A stretch of 64,000 nucleotides of DNA, from NCBI GenBank assembly GCA_964486935.1, contig CAZAPG010000010.1, forward strand, positions 112,087-176,086. The letters run 5' to 3'. A program made the translations under genes and the position numbers. The notes beneath the pieces are model-generated. The model did not search any database. It was not told the origin of the DNA and saw nothing but the letters and a program-made list of their open reading frames with translations. Numbering within the stretch: the stretch's first letter is position 1; each line of letters opens with the position of its first letter. Source of the stretch: CAZAPG01 sp964486935 (GTDB lineage Bacteria; Chloroflexota; Anaerolineae; 4572-78; J111). Positions 24,291-33,319 of the stretch are shown piece by piece.

Positions 24291-25409
24291 TCAGGGTGTT
24301 TGCATAAAGTTAGCCCCGGCCAGCACCAGGTCAAGGATGTTGACAACGCCGTCATTGTTAATATCGCTGCTGCCGGAGTCGCCACAACTGCCGGGCGAGT
24401 CGCCAAAATCCTGACTAATGCAAACGAGATCATCCGTCTCGATCTTGCCGTTGTTATCAGCATCCCCGCCTTTGGGGGTGATAGTGACGGCCGGATAATT
24501 ATTGTTTGGCGCAAGGCGCTGTGTGACCCGGCCGCTCACATATAACGCGTGACTGGCCTCCAGTTGATAAGTGGTGCCGCCGGGCAGCACCGGCACGCTG
24601 GCTGTAAAATTCCCCGTTGCCGGGTCAATGTTGACCACCGTCGGGGCAAAATTATTGTCCAGATCGGTCAGCGTTACGGTGCTGCTTGCATCGGGCGCGG
24701 CGTGACCCTGGAGAACTACGCTGCCGCTCACGCGGGCATAATCATAATTTATGGGCGCCGGGTTTGCTTCGGACACAGCGGCTGAGGCATCGCTGGTGAG
24801 GGGCTGCTGGTGAGTTAGAATGAGGGGTAGGAAAACCGGGTTTGTCCCCGGCGCGCCGCTTGCAGCTACTTCAAAAGCCCCATTTTGAGATTCTACACTC
24901 AATTTGGTCCCCTGTCGATTGACGATATCTACGGCGGTAATAGTAAAGGGGGATTGGGTGGCTGGACTTTTGCCTCGAAATTGTATGGCTAAAACAACCC
25001 CCGTACCACTAACGGGCGGGGATGGGTTAGTCTGAGTGACCACAAATTCCAGCGCGCCGGTCTGGTTATCGGCGGTGTTGAGCACCAAAAAATCCGGCTT
25101 GAGAAAGGGGCCGGGAGTCATTTGCAGGCCGGCCTGGACGGGGTCAGCATCGACCACCTCGACCACGGCCGGGTCAAAGCTGGCCTTGACGCTGAGGCCG
25201 TAAACCTCCTGGGCGTTTTCCAGAACCAGGGTGAGCGTTTTTACCTGATTCTGGATCAGGTACAGAGCTGGGGGATCGACCCGCAGCAGCGCGCCATCGG
25301 CCTGAGCCGGCAGGGGCAGCAGCAACAGGCCAATCAGGCCCAGCGCCGCGCCCAGCCTGATTATATGAGCCGTGAAATTAAATCTGGGGACTGGTAGTGA
25401 TAGCTTCAA
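24291..25409 (-). CDS. Secreted cohesin-dockerin protein C
   Basis: The 372-aa protein starts at TTG 25409 with AAAGG about 9 nt upstream. A signal peptide ends near PAQADG. A cohesin domain (about 40-190) is very close in sequence to that of protein B, which suggests recent duplication. A carboxypeptidase-regulatory-like beta domain follows (about 225-310), then a type I dockerin (about 315-370) with calcium loops DADNNGKIETDDL and DINNDGVVNILDL. Two Cys flank the dockerin linker (VCIS and GSCG). It has no membrane anchor. Carrying both modules, it could dock to anchors A/B and in turn recruit another dockerin protein, or polymerise. Confidence 0.8.
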   Translation of the reverse strand: MKLSLPVPRFNFTAHIIRLGAALGLIGLLLLPLPAQADGALLRVDPPALYLIQNQVKTLTLVLENAQEVYGLSVKASFDPAVVEVVDADPVQAGLQMTPGPFLKPDFLVLNTADNQTGALEFVVTQTNPSPPVSGTGVVLAIQFRGKSPATQSPFTITAVDIVNRQGTKLSVESQNGAFEVAASGAPGTNPVFLPLILTHQQPLTSDASAAVSEANPAPINYDYARVSGSVVLQGHAAPDASSTVTLTDLDNNFAPTVVNIDPATGNFTASVPVLPGGTTYQLEASHALYVSGRVTQRLAPNNNYPAVTITPKGGDADNNGKIETDDLVCISQDFGDSPGSCGDSGSSDINNDGVVNILDLVLAGANFMQTP

Positions 25410-25502
25410 AGCAAGTCACCTTTGCTGGCCGGTCAGAAGCAGGGGTGGCGCTACCACGCGCAGCGCCACTCCGGGCAGGCCGCCTTCAAAATTTTTTTGA
25501 GT

Positions 25503-25535
25503 AGACCTCAAAGGTTTTCAAAACCTTTGAGGTCT
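25503..25535. repeat. 33-bp perfect palindrome (copy 1)
   Basis: AGACCTCAAAGGTTTT is followed by one central base and its exact reverse complement. The copy at 58678-58710 has the same length and core with compensating changes. It lies between two cohesin genes and could be an intergenic transcript hairpin. Confidence 0.8.
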
Positions 25536-25582
25536 CATTTCGGGCAGACCTTCCACAAAAGCGCGTTGTTAAACAGACGCCA

Positions 25583-27094
25583 TTACCACGCTTGCGGTGT
25601 GGCTAGCCCATAATTGCCGCCGGGCAACACCAGGTCGAGAATGTTGGTTGTGCCATCGGCGTTGATGTCGCTGCTGCCGGTAGTACCACAGACAACCGGC
25701 GCGCCGCCAAAAGCGCCACCGATGCAGGACAGGTCGCTGATATCAATCAGGCCGCTGTTGTCGGCGTCACCGCCCTTGAGCTTGGTTGGGCCGGCATCGT
25801 AGGCGTCGCCGGGCATCAAAGTGTGGGTCATCTGATTGCCCAGGTACAGGCTGTGCGCTGCGTCAAAGGTGTAGTCAGTTCCACCGGGCATAACCTTGAT
25901 ATTACTGATGCTCCAGGCGCCTGTGCTGGGATCAAAGCTGGTTGAATAGGGCGCAAATGCGCCATTGGTCAGGGTGACTGTCCCCGCATCAATTGGGGTA
26001 GCGCGACCTTGCAATGAAACAACACCGCTGGCGGACGCATATCCGCAGACGGTCAGGTGTAGCGGGCCGCCGGTGGCGTGACCAATAACATTGGCGTCTT
26101 TATCAGACAGGATGTCATTGCTGATGGTAACATCAAACTCGCCGGCATTCAGTCCCGTAAAGGTGATCTCGGCTACGGTGCCGGAGCCGGAGACAGGTAA
26201 CTGCGGGTCCACGTGGCTAACCGAGAACTGGCACTTTCCGGCAGCGCAGGTTGCGTTCCAAGGTTTGCTGGCCGGGGCCGATGTGTCGAAGAAGGAATCA
26301 ACAAAGGCGCCGCTGGCGCTGACCTTCGCATCATCATAGCTCACCTCAAACTGGTAGCCAAACACGTCGGTGACGCTATTGAGGTCAATCTTGACAACGC
26401 TTGTTTCGCCGGTGCAGAAGAGCGGGGTGTTGGTTGTCACGTCAATGCCGGTGGGAGGCTCAACGTAGCCGACGCTCACCTTTAATTTGTTGCACCCGTC
26501 ACAACCACTGTTTGACTGAGGCCAAGTGAGAACCATATCCCCTTCAAGAGTGAACCCGCCAGTGAGATCAACTCCCTTGATGTTCCAGTCCAATGTTCCA
26601 GTATTCCCGGTAACATCGCTCAATGGATTCCCGTTGAGTGTCGCATTATTGAAGCTGACAATTTCATCCACTGGACCAGTACCAACCTGACCTCGGAGAG
26701 TGAGTTGCAAGTAATTCAAATCTCCTGGTGCTGGAAATGTAGTAGTGGTTTCCATTACATAAGGGCCGTCTATACCGTCAGGATCGATTGTGGCTGTGAA
26801 TTTGCCTGCACCATCGTATACAAGTGTTACCTTATTTGTTGCAGCGTATTTGGCTGGATTAGTATCCCAAGTTGCTTGACCTACATTACATTCATAACCT
26901 CCTTCACACGGGCCGAGGAATCCTTCATACCCGCTCTTACCAGGGTTGAAGAGGTGTCGATAAACTAACACTGCCTTGGTGGTCGCAGTCGCGTCGTAGC
27001 CGGGAACCCAGTCCGGCCCACTGGCAACAGCCATGCTGGTCACAGAAAGCAACAAGGCCATCAATACCAAAATCAGCAAAAATCTTAGTTTCAT
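25583..27094 (-). CDS. Secreted cohesin-dockerin protein D
   Basis: The ATG at 27094 has GGAGGA 8 nt upstream; the upstream in-frame ATG at 27109 lies before that site and is unlikely. The 503-aa product has a signal peptide (about 1-24) and a unique N-terminal beta-rich domain (about 25-210) with two Cys-containing segments. A cohesin domain (about 215-345; DVFGYQFEVSYDDAKV) is more divergent than those of A-C. A beta domain (about 350-435) resembles that of protein C. The dockerin (about 440-503) has DADNSGLIDISDL and DINADGTTNILDL loops and the same Cys pair (SCIG and VVCG). It is the first gene of the cluster and is probably secreted. Confidence 0.8.
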   Translation of the reverse strand: MKLRFLLILVLMALLLSVTSMAVASGPDWVPGYDATATTKAVLVYRHLFNPGKSGYEGFLGPCEGGYECNVGQATWDTNPAKYAATNKVTLVYDGAGKFTATIDPDGIDGPYVMETTTTFPAPGDLNYLQLTLRGQVGTGPVDEIVSFNNATLNGNPLSDVTGNTGTLDWNIKGVDLTGGFTLEGDMVLTWPQSNSGCDGCNKLKVSVGYVEPPTGIDVTTNTPLFCTGETSVVKIDLNSVTDVFGYQFEVSYDDAKVSASGAFVDSFFDTSAPASKPWNATCAAGKCQFSVSHVDPQLPVSGSGTVAEITFTGLNAGEFDVTISNDILSDKDANVIGHATGGPLHLTVCGYASASGVVSLQGRATPIDAGTVTLTNGAFAPYSTSFDPSTGAWSISNIKVMPGGTDYTFDAAHSLYLGNQMTHTLMPGDAYDAGPTKLKGGDADNSGLIDISDLSCIGGAFGGAPVVCGTTGSSDINADGTTNILDLVLPGGNYGLATPQAW

Positions 27095-27529
27095 TGTTAA
27101 TTCCTCCATATCAGTGAGCTAGGTGGCCGCTGTCCTCAGTGACAGCAGGCCGGTTTTATTAAATTTTCTATTCGTTACGGAAAAACGGTTTGTTTGGCGC
27201 GGCAGGGGGTGAGTGGCCAAGCGCGCGCCGTTTCTAAAACATCAACAGGTTTTCCCCCTACCCTACCTCCTTTCGTTCCCAGGCATCCATCATAATTTGC
27301 TCCAGGTCCCAGGTTTGAGGCTTGCTCATGGCGTAAGCGCCAAAAATCACAATAGCAACGGTTTCATTATAACAGCCAAAAGGGGGTGAAATATTTCAGT
27401 TTACCTTGCAAAAAATATTCAGTTTGAATGTTTCAGAATGACAAAAAATAGAATGGGGGGCAAGAATTATGGGTAGGGTACCCGCGCGGAGATAAATTAA
27501 GCCAGTAGAGTGGCCGTTGATTGCTATCG
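27095..27529 (-). promoter_or_regulatory. Long leader of the cohesin cluster, with extended -10 element
   Basis: No large gene lies here. On the minus strand an extended -10 (TGTTATAAT, 27374-27366) would start a leader of about 265 nt before the ATG at 27094; the -35 is poor. The leader holds a 23-codon frame (27329-27258, starting MSKPQTWDLEQ) without a clear Shine-Dalgarno, and a small stem (GCTGTC/GACAGC near 27130). The function of either is unknown. Confidence 0.45.
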
Positions 27530-27985
27530 TTAACTTAAGGCGTCATTAGTTGGCCTTTGGGCCTGTATTTGCAGGGCGTGATTCACTGCGCTGATAATCT
27601 CTTGATTATTGACCGGCTTCAGCAGAAAATCCGTTACCAGTTCCGAGTTTAGCGTAGTAATGATATCTTTAAATTCTTTATGGCCGGTCATTATTATGAT
27701 TGCCAGATTGAGGTGCATCTGTTCGACCTGCTGTAATAGTTCCAGGCCAGACAACCCCGGCATATACATGTCTAATATTAGCAAATCATAGTGGTTAAGT
27801 CGCAATAATTTTAAGGCCTGGTCGCCGGAGTTGGCTACCTGAATCAGAAAACCCTCCAGCTGAAGTATACGCGCCACTGCTGAACAGATGTCCACCTCAT
27901 CATCTACTACCAATATGCTGGCCCCGGGTGTTAAAGCCGGGCAGGTTTCCTCGCCTTTTTGAGTTGGTATCATCTTTGTTATCAT
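27530..27985 (-). CDS. Single-domain response regulator
   Basis: The 151-aa protein is a stand-alone receiver: acidic pair D28/D29 (ILVVDDE), phosphoacceptor D72 (LLILDMYMPG), the conserved Thr in IIIMTGH and the Lys in FLLKPV. There is no output domain, so it should act by protein interaction or as a phosphate relay. It lies near a histidine kinase and a winged-helix regulator on the same strand, about 300 bp downstream of the latter, with a hairpin repeat between. A short acidic tail follows the fold. Confidence 0.88.
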   Translation of the reverse strand: MITKMIPTQKGEETCPALTPGASILVVDDEVDICSAVARILQLEGFLIQVANSGDQALKLLRLNHYDLLILDMYMPGLSGLELLQQVEQMHLNLAIIIMTGHKEFKDIITTLNSELVTDFLLKPVNNQEIISAVNHALQIQAQRPTNDALS

Positions 27986-28042
27986 GGGGGATGCTGTAAT
28001 TAATAAAAATCAACAGCATCTTACCAAACTGAAAATAGTTGG

Positions 28043-28111
28043 TAGGGGCGAGGCCATTCGGTCCAGCGATTCTTTACCTTTTAACCATCAATCCGAATAG
28101 CCTCGCTCCTA
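28043..28111. repeat. Dispersed hairpin with TAGGGGCGAGGC arm (copy 1)
   Basis: TAGGGGCGAGGCCATTCGG (28043-28061) pairs with 28093-28111 at 17 of 19 positions around a 31-nt loop. It lies in the gap between two response-regulator genes. Related arms occur at 38901-38968 and 56267-56334. Confidence 0.75.
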
Positions 28112-28280
28112 TGTTGCCATTTTGAACACCGTGGTCAAAGTGCCGATTTTTAACTGAACCGAGTGTGGTTCTTAACATTATAAAGTAAGAAGCAGGCGTG
28201 ATTATTTCACTTATTCTTTCAAAAATAATTCAGTTTGAATAATTAGGCAGATAAGCGCAGGGGCAGCGGCTTTGGCCGGT

Positions 28281-29153
28281 TTATTGGGGGCTAAAGCGAT
28301 AGCCACGCCGCCGCACGGTGCAAATAAAGCGAGGTTTTTTGGGGTTGGGTTCAAGCTTCTGGCGCAAGCGTGAAATATAAGGCCGAGTAACACTTTCCGC
28401 TTCATCCTCGTCCAAGATATCGCCCCAGCCGATGAAAATTATTCTGCGGCAGGAAAGTATTTGATCGGGAAAGCTCATCAGGCTGGCCAGAACGGTGGCC
28501 TCTCCTTTGGACAGTTCGACCTGGTTGGCTGGATTACCTTCTAGCGTTACCAGCCGTTTTTTGCGATCTAAGAAAAATGGGGATATTTTGATAAATTGCG
28601 GTAAGGCTACTGCGGAAGGTTGCGGCTCAGGTGGGGACTCTGGCGCAGGGGGCAGGCTTGGTTCGGGGTTGGGTTGGTCGACAACATTTAAGATCTCACG
28701 TGCAGCCCTAATTAAACGTTGCTGGCTTGACTTTTCGACCTGCTTGTTCAAGGCTCGATGAACGGCGTCCAGTATTTCTTCATTGCTGGCCGGCTTAAGC
28801 AGGTAATCTACCACCTCATCGGATTTTGCTGCGGCTATGGCGCTTTCAAGTGTGGCGTGCCCGGTCAGGATAATAATTAATAACTCTGGCCAGGTTTGTC
28901 GGGCTTGTTGCATAACTTGCAACCCATCTAATCCGGGTAAGTGCAGGTCAAGCAGCATCAAGTCGTAGGGATTGTGCTTAAGTATACTCAACGCCTCATT
29001 CCCAGAGGCGGCCTCGTCGGCGGTGTAGCCTTCCAGATTCAGAATCTGGGTTAGTCCCGAGCGGATTTCTGGCTCATCGTCTACTACCAATAAGCGCGAA
29101 GATAAGGCATTATGTGTAGAAAGAGGGATTGGGTCTTCAGCGAGCCTATCCAT
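28281..29153 (-). CDS. Receiver-winged-helix response regulator (OmpR/PhoB-like)
   Basis: I favour ATG 29153 (AAAGG upstream; 290 aa) over the TTG at 29219. The N-terminal receiver has LLVVDDEPE, phosphoacceptor D69 (LMLLDLHLPG), ILTGHAT and LLKPAS. A Pro/Glu-rich linker (about 145-175) joins it to a C-terminal winged helix at about 190-290 (VTRPYISRLRQKLEPNPK, ICTVRRRGYRF). It should bind DNA as a dimer when phosphorylated. The kinase gene ends 138 bp upstream on the same strand and is the likely partner. A TLESAIAAAKSD helix after the receiver is typical of NtrC-like receivers. Confidence 0.88.
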   Translation of the reverse strand: MDRLAEDPIPLSTHNALSSRLLVVDDEPEIRSGLTQILNLEGYTADEAASGNEALSILKHNPYDLMLLDLHLPGLDGLQVMQQARQTWPELLIIILTGHATLESAIAAAKSDEVVDYLLKPASNEEILDAVHRALNKQVEKSSQQRLIRAAREILNVVDQPNPEPSLPPAPESPPEPQPSAVALPQFIKISPFFLDRKKRLVTLEGNPANQVELSKGEATVLASLMSFPDQILSCRRIIFIGWGDILDEDEAESVTRPYISRLRQKLEPNPKKPRFICTVRRRGYRFSPQ

Positions 29154-29291
29154 ATTTGATAAACCTTTATAACAGTTGTGCTTGAGCAGGTTAAGCTTGT
29201 CTTCAATTTTAAGGGACAATTATAAGATATAAATCAAAACACAATAAGAAAACAGTTAGACTAACAGACTATAGTTGCGGGTTGTGGTTGA

Positions 29292-31931
29292 TTACACGGC
29301 TGGCAGCTTAATTGTAAAAATCACGCCCCAATCTTCGGTTAAATTTTCTGCAATTAACATGCCTGCGTGTTGTTGCGCCAACTGATGGCTAATCCACAAG
29401 CCCATACCGCTGCCCTCGGCTTTGGTGGTAAAAAAGGGTTCAAAAATGTGTGGCAAAACGTCTCGGGGAATGGCCGGGCCGGTATTGGTGAAAGAGATGG
29501 CAACATCTTTTCCCTCACAATAAACCGAAATATTAAGCTGACCGCTATCTGGCATAGCCTCAATAGCGTTGACGATTAAATTCAAAAATATTTGAGTTAA
29601 TTGGTCTGCTACGGCCAGAACAGGGGGAATATTATCTTGCAATTGCATGCTCAACCGGATATGATTTTGCTCCAGACGTTTTTGGGTAAGGGCCACTACC
29701 TGGCGCAGAAGTTCGATTACAGACGCTGGCTGCTGCGGAATTGATCTCGGGTGCGCCAGGTTGAGCACCCGGCGGGTGATGTTGTGTAAACGCTCAATTT
29801 GCTTGTTAATAATGTGTAAATATTCTTCTTTTTCTGTTTCTTTCAAAGGGTATTTTAAGATCAAATCCAGATGACTTTGCATGGCCTGCAAGGGATTATT
29901 CAACTCATGGGCCAGCGCTGCGGCCAGATGCCCCAGGGCGGCCAGTCTTTCGGTGCGGATGGCCTGCTGCTGGGCCTGTTTCCGTTGGGTGATGTTGCGT
30001 ACAAGCGCCAACACTTCGTCCGGGCCGGCCGTAACCAGGCGTACCTCAAAAACCTGTTTTCCCAACAATGTTGACACGTCGTATTCAAAAACCTGCATCA
30101 GTTTGGTGTCGAGAGTTTGCCCAATATATTGCAGAAAGGTGTCAACTGTTTCAGAAGGAAAGATATCATTCAAATGCTGGCCGCCGATAGCTGCATCCAA
30201 TATCTCACGCAGGTTGTCGTTTGCTTTGTAATCTAAAAGCTCTCCCTGGCGGCTCAGGTAAAACATAGAGTCGGGGATGGCATCTAAAATACTTTGGGTT
30301 CTGGCTGAATTCCGGCGCAATTCATTTTCTACTTGCAGCCGCTCCTCAATTTCTTGCTGCGCTTGCTTGTATAACCTGGCATTTTCCATAGCAATAGCGG
30401 CCTGATTGGCCAGCAGCTGGGTAAGGGCAATATCTTGCGGTGTGAAAATACGTTCTTCCCGGCTATCTACTACTTCTACCAGCCCGACAATCCGCTCTTG
30501 AAATTCCATTGGCAGCATCAACAACGTTTTGAGTTGGAAATGTTGCATAAAATCTCGTTCAGCCGGGTCAACACCGGGCTGGCTAATGGTCATTTGTTGA
30601 GCGTACCCCTCCAGTAAAACCTGCCTGGTCAAAGGGTAATCTGCCATACGATATTCTGCCTTTGGCTTGCCTTCGCCCCACCAATTACGTGTTCCATAAT
30701 TGGCAATTACCAAAATGGTATCGGTTTTTCGATTCCATTGGGAAATGTAGCAACCTTCAACCTCTAAAAAGTTGGTAATTTCTCTGGTTAGGGTTTCTAA
30801 CACGTAATTTAGATCTAAATTGGTAGCAAGGGTGGCGCTGGCAAATTGTAGCGTGAGCAGCTTTTGATTGAGTTCCGAGGCTTCCTGTTCAGCCTGTTTG
30901 CGTTCGACCAGTTCTTGCTGCGCTTGCTCGTATAACCTGGCATTTTCAAGAGCAATAGCGGCGGCATTGGCCAGAGGATGCAAAAATCTGGCGTCGGTAG
31001 GCGAGAACATATCGGCTGTTTCACTATCTAGCCTGAGCAGGCCGAGTACCTGGTTGCGCAGACAAATAGGTACCGAAATAGATGATTTTATCCATTCCAG
31101 AGACGGTATCGCCACCCATTCGGGGTTTTGTTGCGTATTGGGCACTACTAATGGTTGACGCGATTGGACCGCCTGGGCATCTAGCGGAAAATCTTCAAGC
31201 TTTTGAGCCAGGTTAGCTATAGCATCCCCGGCGCCATAGGTTTGATAACCCCACCAGCGGGCAATTCGCAAGGTGTTTTCTTGTAAAAGGGTAATGTTGG
31301 CGGCGGTATGGGGCACAAGCCGATAAGCCTGGCACAAGATTTCACCCAATACCGCCTGCGAGCTGGTTTGGGCTGAAAGTATTAAAAAAATATCTTCCAG
31401 AGTTTCAGCCAGCAGGCGCTGCTGGCGTTCGGCAGCCAGCAGGCGTTCTTGCTCTTTTTCTGCCTCTTTGCGGATTGTAATATCAAAGGCCGTACCCAAA
31501 ACAGCCGCGTTACCTTCAAATTCAATCAGCCCTAAGGTAACATCAATCCAGCGTAATTGGCCGTTTTTGGTTAGCAGCTCAAGTTCGTATCGTTTAGAGG
31601 TAACCAGACCTTGCTGGCGAGCCAACCCCTGTTCTTTAATATATTCGCGGGCATCAGGGTGAAATATATCCCAAAAATCCAGCCCCAAAAGTTCTTCTTG
31701 AGAATAGCCGGTAATGGTTTCAGCCGCGGGGTTAACGTAGCGGATGCGAGTATCCTGATAGATAAATATGGCTGCGGCGGTTGTTTCGGCCAAAGTGCGA
31801 AACAGGGCTTCATTTTGGGGAAACATCTGAGCAATCCCTTTCAAATGTTTGGCGTTTTGCCTGAACATTTGCTGGCGGAGTGTGGTTAACTCTTTTATAA
31901 GCTCTTGCCTGGATTTTTTCTCATCTTGCAT
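29292..31931 (-). CDS. Multidomain PAS/GAF sensor histidine kinase
   Basis: The 879-aa kinase has no membrane segment, so it senses cytoplasmic signals. Order: short N-terminal coiled coil; PAS (about 40-155); coiled coil; GAF (about 175-335); coiled coil; GAF (about 365-535); coiled coil; PAS (about 555-660); HisKA with ALAHELNNPL near 673; HATPase_c (about 765-879) with the N box NLIVNAIEAM and G2 box GSGMGLWIS. All catalytic boxes are intact. Repeated linkers (YEQAQQELVERKQAE and YKQAQQEIEERLQ) show internal duplication of a GAF-linker unit. It is followed by the winged-helix regulator, forming a two-component system. Confidence 0.9.
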   Translation of the reverse strand: MQDEKKSRQELIKELTTLRQQMFRQNAKHLKGIAQMFPQNEALFRTLAETTAAAIFIYQDTRIRYVNPAAETITGYSQEELLGLDFWDIFHPDAREYIKEQGLARQQGLVTSKRYELELLTKNGQLRWIDVTLGLIEFEGNAAVLGTAFDITIRKEAEKEQERLLAAERQQRLLAETLEDIFLILSAQTSSQAVLGEILCQAYRLVPHTAANITLLQENTLRIARWWGYQTYGAGDAIANLAQKLEDFPLDAQAVQSRQPLVVPNTQQNPEWVAIPSLEWIKSSISVPICLRNQVLGLLRLDSETADMFSPTDARFLHPLANAAAIALENARLYEQAQQELVERKQAEQEASELNQKLLTLQFASATLATNLDLNYVLETLTREITNFLEVEGCYISQWNRKTDTILVIANYGTRNWWGEGKPKAEYRMADYPLTRQVLLEGYAQQMTISQPGVDPAERDFMQHFQLKTLLMLPMEFQERIVGLVEVVDSREERIFTPQDIALTQLLANQAAIAMENARLYKQAQQEIEERLQVENELRRNSARTQSILDAIPDSMFYLSRQGELLDYKANDNLREILDAAIGGQHLNDIFPSETVDTFLQYIGQTLDTKLMQVFEYDVSTLLGKQVFEVRLVTAGPDEVLALVRNITQRKQAQQQAIRTERLAALGHLAAALAHELNNPLQAMQSHLDLILKYPLKETEKEEYLHIINKQIERLHNITRRVLNLAHPRSIPQQPASVIELLRQVVALTQKRLEQNHIRLSMQLQDNIPPVLAVADQLTQIFLNLIVNAIEAMPDSGQLNISVYCEGKDVAISFTNTGPAIPRDVLPHIFEPFFTTKAEGSGMGLWISHQLAQQHAGMLIAENLTEDWGVIFTIKLPAV

Positions 31932-32084
31932 TGATGCCTCAACCCAATATTCTGATTTTCAAGGTCCGTCCGCCTGTCAGGGGTTAGCTGGTTTCATATT
32001 ATAACACGACTACTCGATTTTTCTAATCGTCGTTGCCTCCACTTTAGGGTTGTTGCAAGGTTGGAGATTGAATTTTATAACGGC

Positions 32085-32113
32085 GTAGGGGTACGGCCGC
32101 CAAACAGGCGACC
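32085..32113. repeat. Short imperfect palindrome downstream of the MFS gene
   Basis: A TAGGGGTACGGCCGCC arm faces GGCGACCCTAA over a few bases. The TAGGGG start resembles the hairpin family at 28043 and 38901. It lies between the MFS stop and the kinase start. Confidence 0.45.
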
Positions 32114-32120
32114 CTAATTT

Positions 32121-33317
32121 CTAGATTTTTGCGCGGGCCATTTTTCTCATAAGGGCTTTGTTAATAGTCGGGCCTGCTGCCGCAAAAATAAGCAGACTGG
32201 CAAACAGAACAATAGCTACCCAGCGATACATTAGAAAGATTCCGGCCTGCTCATATAAAAACCCGCCCAGAAACGCTCCGGTGGCCATAGCCAGGCCAAA
32301 GCAAACGCTCGACAATAACCCCTGCGCGGTTGCGCCCAATCCTTTGGGGGCTATTTGGCCGGCATACGAGACGCTGGCCGCCCACATCAAGGCAAAGGAC
32401 GGACCGTGTAACAGTTGAAAAAAGATTGCCACGGCGGGTTGGGTTACTATTGAATAAATCAGCAGCCGGCCTCCCTGGCTAATCACCGCCACAACCAGTA
32501 GTTTGCGTGGCCCAAATCGCTTAAGCAGGGAGTCAGAATAGAAAAAGAAAATCAGCTCGCTAACCGTAGCGATGGTTAAGGAAAGCCCCATGACCGTTTC
32601 ACCGGTGCCCAAACGTTTTAAATACAAGAACCAGTAATTGTGAACGGTTGAGTGGCCCATTCCCCCCAAAAATACCAGCAATAAAAATAACGGCCAGCGA
32701 ACATCGCTGAGCAGGGTACGCAACCCCTGGCCAAAACCGCTGGCAAGGCTGGCTCTGCTTACCGGCAATCGTAATACCCCTATCAAACCCAAAAATCCCA
32801 GCAAGGCGGAGCTGTAAAAGGCCCAGCCAAGGCCAAACCGCTCAACCAGTTGGCCGGCCAGCGGCGCAGCCACGCCCCAGCCAAGCGACCCCCACAGCCT
32901 GACTTTGCCATACCGGCTGCTGTCATCGTTTAGCGCCTCTAAAACTGTGTGATCAATTAAGGGCATAATTGGCCCCATAAAAAAAGCATAAAGCGCTACC
33001 AGCGGCACAAGCGTCCAAAAAGAATTGGCCAGATAGATTAAAAGCGCAAACACAATATTACCAACAACGGCCACGGCCAAAAGCTGCTTGTGCTGCCTGG
33101 TGGCATCGGCCAGGCCGCCCCACAATGAGGAACTTATCAGGGTTATCAGCGGCATAACACCCGCCAGCAAACCAATCTGCCGGCCCGATAGCCCCAGTTG
33201 CTCATAATACAACACTAAAAAGGGCAGCAGCGCCGATGCAGCCGCAAAGAACAAAAAGTAACTAATTCTGCCCAAGAAAATAGACCGGTTTAATTTAGGC
33301 CCGGTTGATGTCATCAT
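32121..33317 (-). CDS. MFS transporter (MFS_1-like)
   Basis: The 398-aa protein has about 12 hydrophobic segments and major-facilitator features: GLSGRQIGLLAG in the first loop region, WGGLADATRQHKQ as the motif-A-like loop 2-3, and the SLGWGVAAPLAG segment. The fold resembles the LacY/HcaT-like MFS_1-like branch, which moves sugars, nucleosides or aromatic acids; the substrate cannot be read from the sequence. The start is two nucleotides after the stop of the upstream unknown gene, so both form one operon. The first two codons are both ATG. Confidence 0.85.
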   Translation of the reverse strand: MMTSTGPKLNRSIFLGRISYFLFFAAASALLPFLVLYYEQLGLSGRQIGLLAGVMPLITLISSSLWGGLADATRQHKQLLAVAVVGNIVFALLIYLANSFWTLVPLVALYAFFMGPIMPLIDHTVLEALNDDSSRYGKVRLWGSLGWGVAAPLAGQLVERFGLGWAFYSSALLGFLGLIGVLRLPVSRASLASGFGQGLRTLLSDVRWPLFLLLVFLGGMGHSTVHNYWFLYLKRLGTGETVMGLSLTIATVSELIFFFYSDSLLKRFGPRKLLVVAVISQGGRLLIYSIVTQPAVAIFFQLLHGPSFALMWAASVSYAGQIAPKGLGATAQGLLSSVCFGLAMATGAFLGGFLYEQAGIFLMYRWVAIVLFASLLIFAAAGPTINKALMRKMARAKI

Positions 33318-33319
33318 AC

